Shown here piece by piece: positions 59,971-64,000 of a stretch of DNA of 64,000 bases (the first letter of the stretch is position 1; every line of letters begins with the position of its first letter). This DNA comes from Nannocystis sp. GTDB lineage: Bacteria; Myxococcota_A; Polyangia; Nannocystales; Nannocystaceae. Location: NCBI RefSeq assembly GCF_016714285.1, contig NZ_JADJNN010000006.1, positions 124,001-188,000 on the forward strand, read 5' to 3'. The translations under genes were made by a program, and so were the position numbers. Below the pieces are notes generated by a model that searched no databases, was not told where the DNA came from, and saw nothing but the letters and a program-made list of their open reading frames with translations.

Positions 59971-61421
59971 ATGCCCCGCCTCGCCCCGAGCCTCGCCCTC
60001 GCCCTCCTCGCCTGCGACCCGAACACCGCCGAAGATCGGCGCGACGCGAGCGACCCGCCGGCCCGCGCCGCGCCGCCGCAACCCGCGAGCGACCCCGCTG
60101 CCGTCCCCAGCGCGCCACGCGACGGCGTCGGCCAACCTGACGCCGCCCCTTCAGCGAGCCCTGGCTGCTCGCCCAGTCGCTCGCCCAGTCGCTCCGCTAC
60201 CTCGACGACCCCAGCGCCCGCCGCCGCGCCCTCGAGCGCTCGCTGCAAAACCCCGCGAACTTCTACTCGCGTACCCGCCTCGGCAGCTACGGCCAGGTCA
60301 CCCTCGGCTGGGACCTGCTGCCCGCGTGGAACCCCCGCGTCGAGCCCGTCACGCCGAGGCTGATCGCCAGCCTCGGCGCCGCGCCACTCACCCTCGCCGA
60401 CGCCACCCCGCTGTGGGACGGCCAGCGCCCGACCACCCTCGCCGCCTGGGTCGCCCTCGGCGAGCGCGTCTTCTTCAGCTACCCGCTGCGCCCCGAGATC
60501 TTCGCCGAGCACGCCCTCACCCGCCCCGCCCTCGCCCGCGAGGTCGGCCTCATCAGCGCCCCGGACGGCAGCGTCCCCGGCACCGTCGCCTTCATCGACG
60601 TCGACGGCGAGCCCCGCGTCGGCATCACCTGCGCCCTGTGTCACAGCACCGTCGAGGCCGGCCACGTCGTCGCCGGCCGGGCCCGCCGCGACCTCGACTA
60701 CGGCCGCCTGCGCCTCGCCTACCACCGTGACACCGGCGCCCCCCTCGACCCCGAGCTCGCGCGCCGCATGGCCAGCTGGGGCCCCGGCCGCGCCGACATC
60801 ACCGAGGACGACGACGAGGACCCGGTCGCGATCCCCGACCTCTGGCAGCTCCGCGATCAGACCGCGCTCACCCAGGCCGCGACCCTGCGCCACCGATCGA
60901 TCGGCGACGACGCCCCGCTGGCCCTCGCTATCCGCCAGGAGACGCAGATCCTCCACGCCAACCGCGAGCGCAGCCGACCCCCCCGCGAGCTCGCCTGGGC
61001 CCTCGCCATGTATCTCTACAGCCTCGAGCCGCCCGCGCACGCCACCATCGTTGCCGATGCATCGATCACCCGCGGCCGCACGATCTTCGAGCGCGACTGC
61101 ACGAGCTGTCACAGCGACCCGAACGGCGCCGGCCCGCCGATCGCCGCCGCCGACATCGGCACCGACCCCGCCCTCGCCAACGGCAGCTCCCGCGGCACCG
61201 GCCTCTACCGCCCCGCCCCGCTCACCGCCGTCCGCGACGCCGCCCCCTATCTCCACCACGGCGTCGTCCCCACCCTCGAGGACCTGCTGGGCCCGGCCCG
61301 CCTGCGACCCACCTACACCCGCGGCGCCCACGGCCCCGGCCCGATCGCCGGCCACAGCTTCGGCACCGAGCTCGCCCCCAGCGCCCGCGCCGACCTCATC
61401 GCCTACCTGCACACCCGCTGA
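59971..61421 (+). CDS. diheme cytochrome c lipoprotein, frameshifted
   Basis: The first frame gives a lipoprotein signal (LAPSLALALLAC) and spacer up to about residue 57. Beyond 60140-60150 protein-like sequence continues in the -1 frame (FSEPWLLAQSLAQSLRYLDD...), consistent with one missing base in GCCGCCCCTTC. The long second part carries two heme c motifs, CALCH at 60630-60644 and CTSCH at 61098-61112, with GIT and RDC before them, and ends at 61421. The protein would be about 480 residues, an exported electron carrier or oxidase of unknown partner. It closes an operon with the two paralogous lipoproteins. Sequence error or real inactivation cannot be told apart. Confidence 0.8.
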
Positions 61422-61591
61422 GCCGCAATCACGCCAGCCTGCCCGATTGACTCTGGTCGGCGCCGCAGACAACCCGCAACTACCAATATATCTCCCGATA
61501 TCTCCGCGGCGCAGTATGTCGACACTTCCTGCGCCGCCCTCGCACCGCCCGCACCGCCAGCGGCCGCCCGGCCCGTGGCGATCCGCGCCGC

Positions 61592-61620
61592 TTGTCCCCG
61601 CCGGCGCACTGCGGTACAAG
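61592..61620 (+). promoter_or_regulatory. candidate promoter TTGTCC-17-TACAAG
   Basis: TTGTCC (61592-61597) and TACAAG (61615-61620), 17 bases apart; the ATG lies 7 bases later, so transcription may begin at the start codon. Confidence 0.45.
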
Positions 61621-61627
61621 CGATCGT

Positions 61628-63241
61628 ATGGATGGCATGTTGGGTCGGGGTGGTCTTGTCACGTCGTTGGTCATCGTCACGCTCGCGCTCGCCGCGTGCG
61701 GCGACTCGGGAGGGACCAGCAGCGCGAGCGCGTCGTCGTCCTCGGCGTCGGCGGGCAGCACGTCCACCGCCGACGGCTCGACCACCGGCTCGCCCACCAC
61801 CTCGGGCACGCCCACCAGCAGCACCAGCGGTGACGACGGCTCCGGCACCGCAGCCACCCTCGACATGATGACCGACCCGGGCACCAGCGGCGTCATCATG
61901 ACGACCACCGGCTCCGACGACACCACCGGCGCGCCCGCGCCCGTGTGCGGCGACGGCAACGTCGACCCCGGCGAGGCCTGCGACGAGGGCGCGAACAACA
62001 ACGACCTCGGCACCTGCACCACCACCTGCAAGCTGCCGTCCTGCGGCGACGGCTTCATCCAGGCCGGCGAGGAGTGCGACGACGCCAACAAGATCGACGA
62101 CGACGCCTGCGTCAGCAACTGTCAGCTCAACATCTGCGGCGACGGCCACCTCGGCCCCGGCGAGGCCTGCGACGCCCCCGGCGACCCCAAGTGCACCGAT
62201 GAGTGCGCCCTCGTCACCTGCGGCGACGGCAAGGTCTCGCCCGGCGAACAGTGCGACGACGCCAACGACATCGCCACCGACGCCTGCCTGCCCACCTGCC
62301 TGATCGCCAAGTGCGGCGACGGTGAGATCCAGGAGGGCGTCGACACCTGCGACGACGGCAACAACGACAACAGCGACGCCTGCACCACCCTGTGCAAGCC
62401 GCCCGCCTGCGACGACGGCATCGTCAGCGGCAGCGAGAGCGACGTCGACTGCGGCGGCTCCTGCCAGCCCTGCGCCGAGGGCAAACAGTGCCTGGTCGGC
62501 CCCGACTGCGGCACCAAGGTCTGCAAGGTCAACAAGTGCGTGCTCGGCCTCAGCTGCCAGGACATCCACGACAACACGCCCGCCGCCAAGTCCGGCCTCT
62601 ACGACGTCGACCTCGACGGCCCCGGCCCCGAGCCCAAGATGCAGGTCGAGTGCGAGATGGACACCGACACCGGCGGCTGGACCCTGGTCCAGCGCACCGT
62701 CTGGGACTCGGCCAAGACCGCCGCCCTGTTCACCGGCTACGCCGACTGGCAGAACAAGACGGTCGGCTCGGTCGCCCCCGGCGACGGCTTCCGCCTGGCT
62801 GGCAAATGGTGGGACGACCTCGCCCAGAAGAAGCGCCACATGCTGGTCCACCGCCTGCGCAAGGTCAACGGCGAGTCGTGCAGCCCGCTCTTCTACGTCG
62901 GCAGCAACGGCACCGTCGTCGTCGACGACGTGAGCGCGACGATCACCGGCCTCACGGCGACCGTCAACATGATCAACAACACGATCCTGTCGACGCAGAA
63001 CAGCGGCCCGGGCCAGACCTGCGTCAACAACAACGGCGGCGCCCCCTGGTTCTACTCCGGCTGCTGCTCGACCTGCCCGACCTTCGCCGGCCAGTACTGG
63101 CCCTCCCCGCACCCGATGATCGGCTACGCGGGCGCGCCCGACCAGTTCGCCTCGACCAGCGCCACCGTATGCGGCGGCGACCCGGTCGCCACCTCGATCG
63201 GTTACTCCGGCGTCAACGAGATGTCGTACTATATTCGCTGA
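61628..63241 (+). CDS. surface lipoprotein with DUF4215 repeats and fibrinogen-like domain
   Basis: A 537-residue protein. The signal LVTSLVIVTLALAAC has a lipobox, then a Ser/Thr/Gly spacer (about 25-110). Five Cys repeats of the DUF4215 kind follow (CGDGFIQAGEECDDANK, CGDGKVSPGEQCDDAND, CGDGEIQEGVDTCDDGN), and one DCGGSC module. From about 310, SCQDIHDNTPAAKSGLYDVD followed by GGWTLVQRTVWD matches the first subdomain of fibrinogen C-terminal domains, seldom found in bacteria. The rest (about 375-537) is Cys-poor until CCSTCP. A role in binding glycans or prey cells is inference. The ATG at 61628 fits the promoter; 61637 is possible. Confidence 0.82.
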   Translation: MDGMLGRGGLVTSLVIVTLALAACGDSGGTSSASASSSSASAGSTSTADGSTTGSPTTSGTPTSSTSGDDGSGTAATLDMMTDPGTSGVIMTTTGSDDTTGAPAPVCGDGNVDPGEACDEGANNNDLGTCTTTCKLPSCGDGFIQAGEECDDANKIDDDACVSNCQLNICGDGHLGPGEACDAPGDPKCTDECALVTCGDGKVSPGEQCDDANDIATDACLPTCLIAKCGDGEIQEGVDTCDDGNNDNSDACTTLCKPPACDDGIVSGSESDVDCGGSCQPCAEGKQCLVGPDCGTKVCKVNKCVLGLSCQDIHDNTPAAKSGLYDVDLDGPGPEPKMQVECEMDTDTGGWTLVQRTVWDSAKTAALFTGYADWQNKTVGSVAPGDGFRLAGKWWDDLAQKKRHMLVHRLRKVNGESCSPLFYVGSNGTVVVDDVSATITGLTATVNMINNTILSTQNSGPGQTCVNNNGGAPWFYSGCCSTCPTFAGQYWPSPHPMIGYAGAPDQFASTSATVCGGDPVATSIGYSGVNEMSYYIR

Positions 63242-63513
63242 TCGCCCCGCGATCGGCAGCTGTCCCCCGCTCCAACAACCCGCCTGCCCGCAGCGATCGC
63301 GCGCCCGCGCCAACCCTCACATGAGGCCCTGGGCGCCCGCTGCGCGCCAAGTCGCGGATCCGGCGAATCGGCGCCACGATCCGCCGACCGTGGCCCGAGA
63401 GCGGCATCGCGGCCCCCAACTTGACGACCCGGACCTGCCCCCCATGCTGGGCCGCCCGCGACCTACAACGCGACGTCTTGGTGCCGTCGCGACGATCGTC
63501 GCCGAAGGTCCAT

Positions 63514-64000
63514 GTGCCACATTTCCTCCGCTTCCCCCCGCTCAGCCTCACCGCGATCGTCCTGCTGTGCGCGCCGCTCCTCGCGGCTTGCGGCGACGAT
63601 GGCGGTCAAACAACGACGAGCAACGCCACCGGCGGCGGCAGCTCGACGAATGAGAGCAACTCGAGCGGTGATACTCCCACGACCGCCAATCTACCGACCA
63701 CCGGCGGCGGGAGCCAGACCGGCGGCATGAGCACGACCAGCGAACCAGACCCAACCGAGGGCGGCGGCGCCACCGGGGACAGCACCACGAGCAATTCAGC
63801 AGCGACCGGCGACGTTACTTCGACCGGCGACGCGGGCACCACCGCTGACACCAGCGGCAGCACCGGCGACCCGGTGGAGCCTGGCAGCCCCGTCGACCTC
63901 GGGACCGCCGGCAATTACGTGCTCCTCGCCAAGACGGGGATCTCCAACGTCCCCAAATCTGCCATCACCGGCGACCTCGGCGTCAGCCCGGCCGCCGCGA
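63514..64000 (+). CDS. ice-binding-like (DUF3494) lipoprotein, N-terminal part (partial)
   Basis: The gene runs off the window. The GTG at 63514 begins a signal peptide (FPPLSLTAIVLLCAPLLAAC) with a clear lipobox at Cys26. A Ser/Thr/Gly spacer spans about 27-125. At the end the sequence PVDLGTAGNYVLLAKTGISN leads to SAITGDLGVSPAA, the characteristic start of DUF3494 ice-binding-like beta-helix domains, used for ice binding or adhesion. An overlapping ATG at 63512 is in another frame that lacks the signal. Only about 35 residues of the domain are visible. Confidence 0.8.
   Translation, partial: MPHFLRFPPLSLTAIVLLCAPLLAACGDDGGQTTTSNATGGGSSTNESNSSGDTPTTANLPTTGGGSQTGGMSTTSEPDPTEGGGATGDSTTSNSAATGDVTSTGDAGTTADTSGSTGDPVEPGSPVDLGTAGNYVLLAKTGISNVPKSAITGDLGVSPAAA

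Overview
The window comes from a very GC-rich bacterium, most likely a myxobacterium (Myxococcota, probably near Nannocystaceae). This rests on strongly C- or G-ending codons, many lipoproteins with Ser/Thr/Gly-rich spacers and cysteine-rich repeats, a PASTA-less Ser/Thr kinase with TPRs, a CHAT-type caspase-like locus, DUF4215 and fibrinogen-like domains, and abundant acyl-CoA catabolism. This is inference from content; there is no rRNA or tRNA here to confirm it.

Layout. 1-6.5 kb: a tight operon holding the end of an OmpA/thrombospondin-3 protein, a CHAT protease fused to a SIR2-like domain, a membrane-anchored STAND-like protein without a Walker A motif, a second caspase-like protein and an LIC_10091-type lipoprotein. 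This is the best candidate for an undescribed system. 6.5-11 kb (minus): an unknown secreted protein, a large unknown helical protein and a Cys-rich lipoprotein, flanked by a duplicated gene tail. 11-19.1 kb: nucleotidyltransferase-like protein, FGE/SUMF1-like lipoprotein, DUF3311 plus sodium:solute symporter, Bcp peroxiredoxin, a ComEC-like metallo-beta-lactamase protein and ComM. 19.2-26.4 kb: SCP2 protein, then SDR, acyl-CoA carboxylase carboxyltransferase, acyl-CoA dehydrogenase, enoyl-CoA hydratase and biotin carboxylase in the order of an atuB-F (acyclic terpene) cluster. 26.4-27.1 kb: a decayed toxin-antitoxin remnant. 27.1-32 kb: BKACE, a second acyl-CoA dehydrogenase, acyl-CoA ligase and SDR. 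32-41.4 kb: zinc-ribbon membrane protein, STAS protein, several lipoproteins, GHL10 glycosidase, UbiD and paired Cys-rich lipoproteins. 41.7-44 kb: beta-ureidopropionase and dihydropyrimidinase; with the methylmalonate/malonate-semialdehyde dehydrogenase and class-III aminotransferase at 49-52 kb these could complete reductive pyrimidine and beta-alanine breakdown. 44-49 kb: two tandem beta-barrel-like proteins, EamA transporter, GNAT, methyltransferase. 52-52.7 kb: a nearly pure poly-G stretch, probably an artefact. 53-64 kb: Ser/Thr kinase with a PEGA protein, cytochrome P450, two paralogous lipoproteins plus a diheme cytochrome c lipoprotein, a fibrinogen-like surface lipoprotein, and the start of an ice-binding-like (DUF3494) lipoprotein.

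Two cross-cutting patterns stand out. First, a 14-nt hairpin, TGTCC-N4-GGACA, recurs about fifteen times counting variants, both between genes and inside coding regions in all three frames, recalling the in-frame palindromic elements of Rickettsia. Second, many genes have a TAnnnT box 6-9 nt before the start codon and no Shine-Dalgarno, suggesting leaderless transcription. Three apparent single-base deletions (biotin carboxylase, antitoxin, cytochrome c), two local tandem duplications at gene ends and the poly-G tract make local sequence errors a real possibility.
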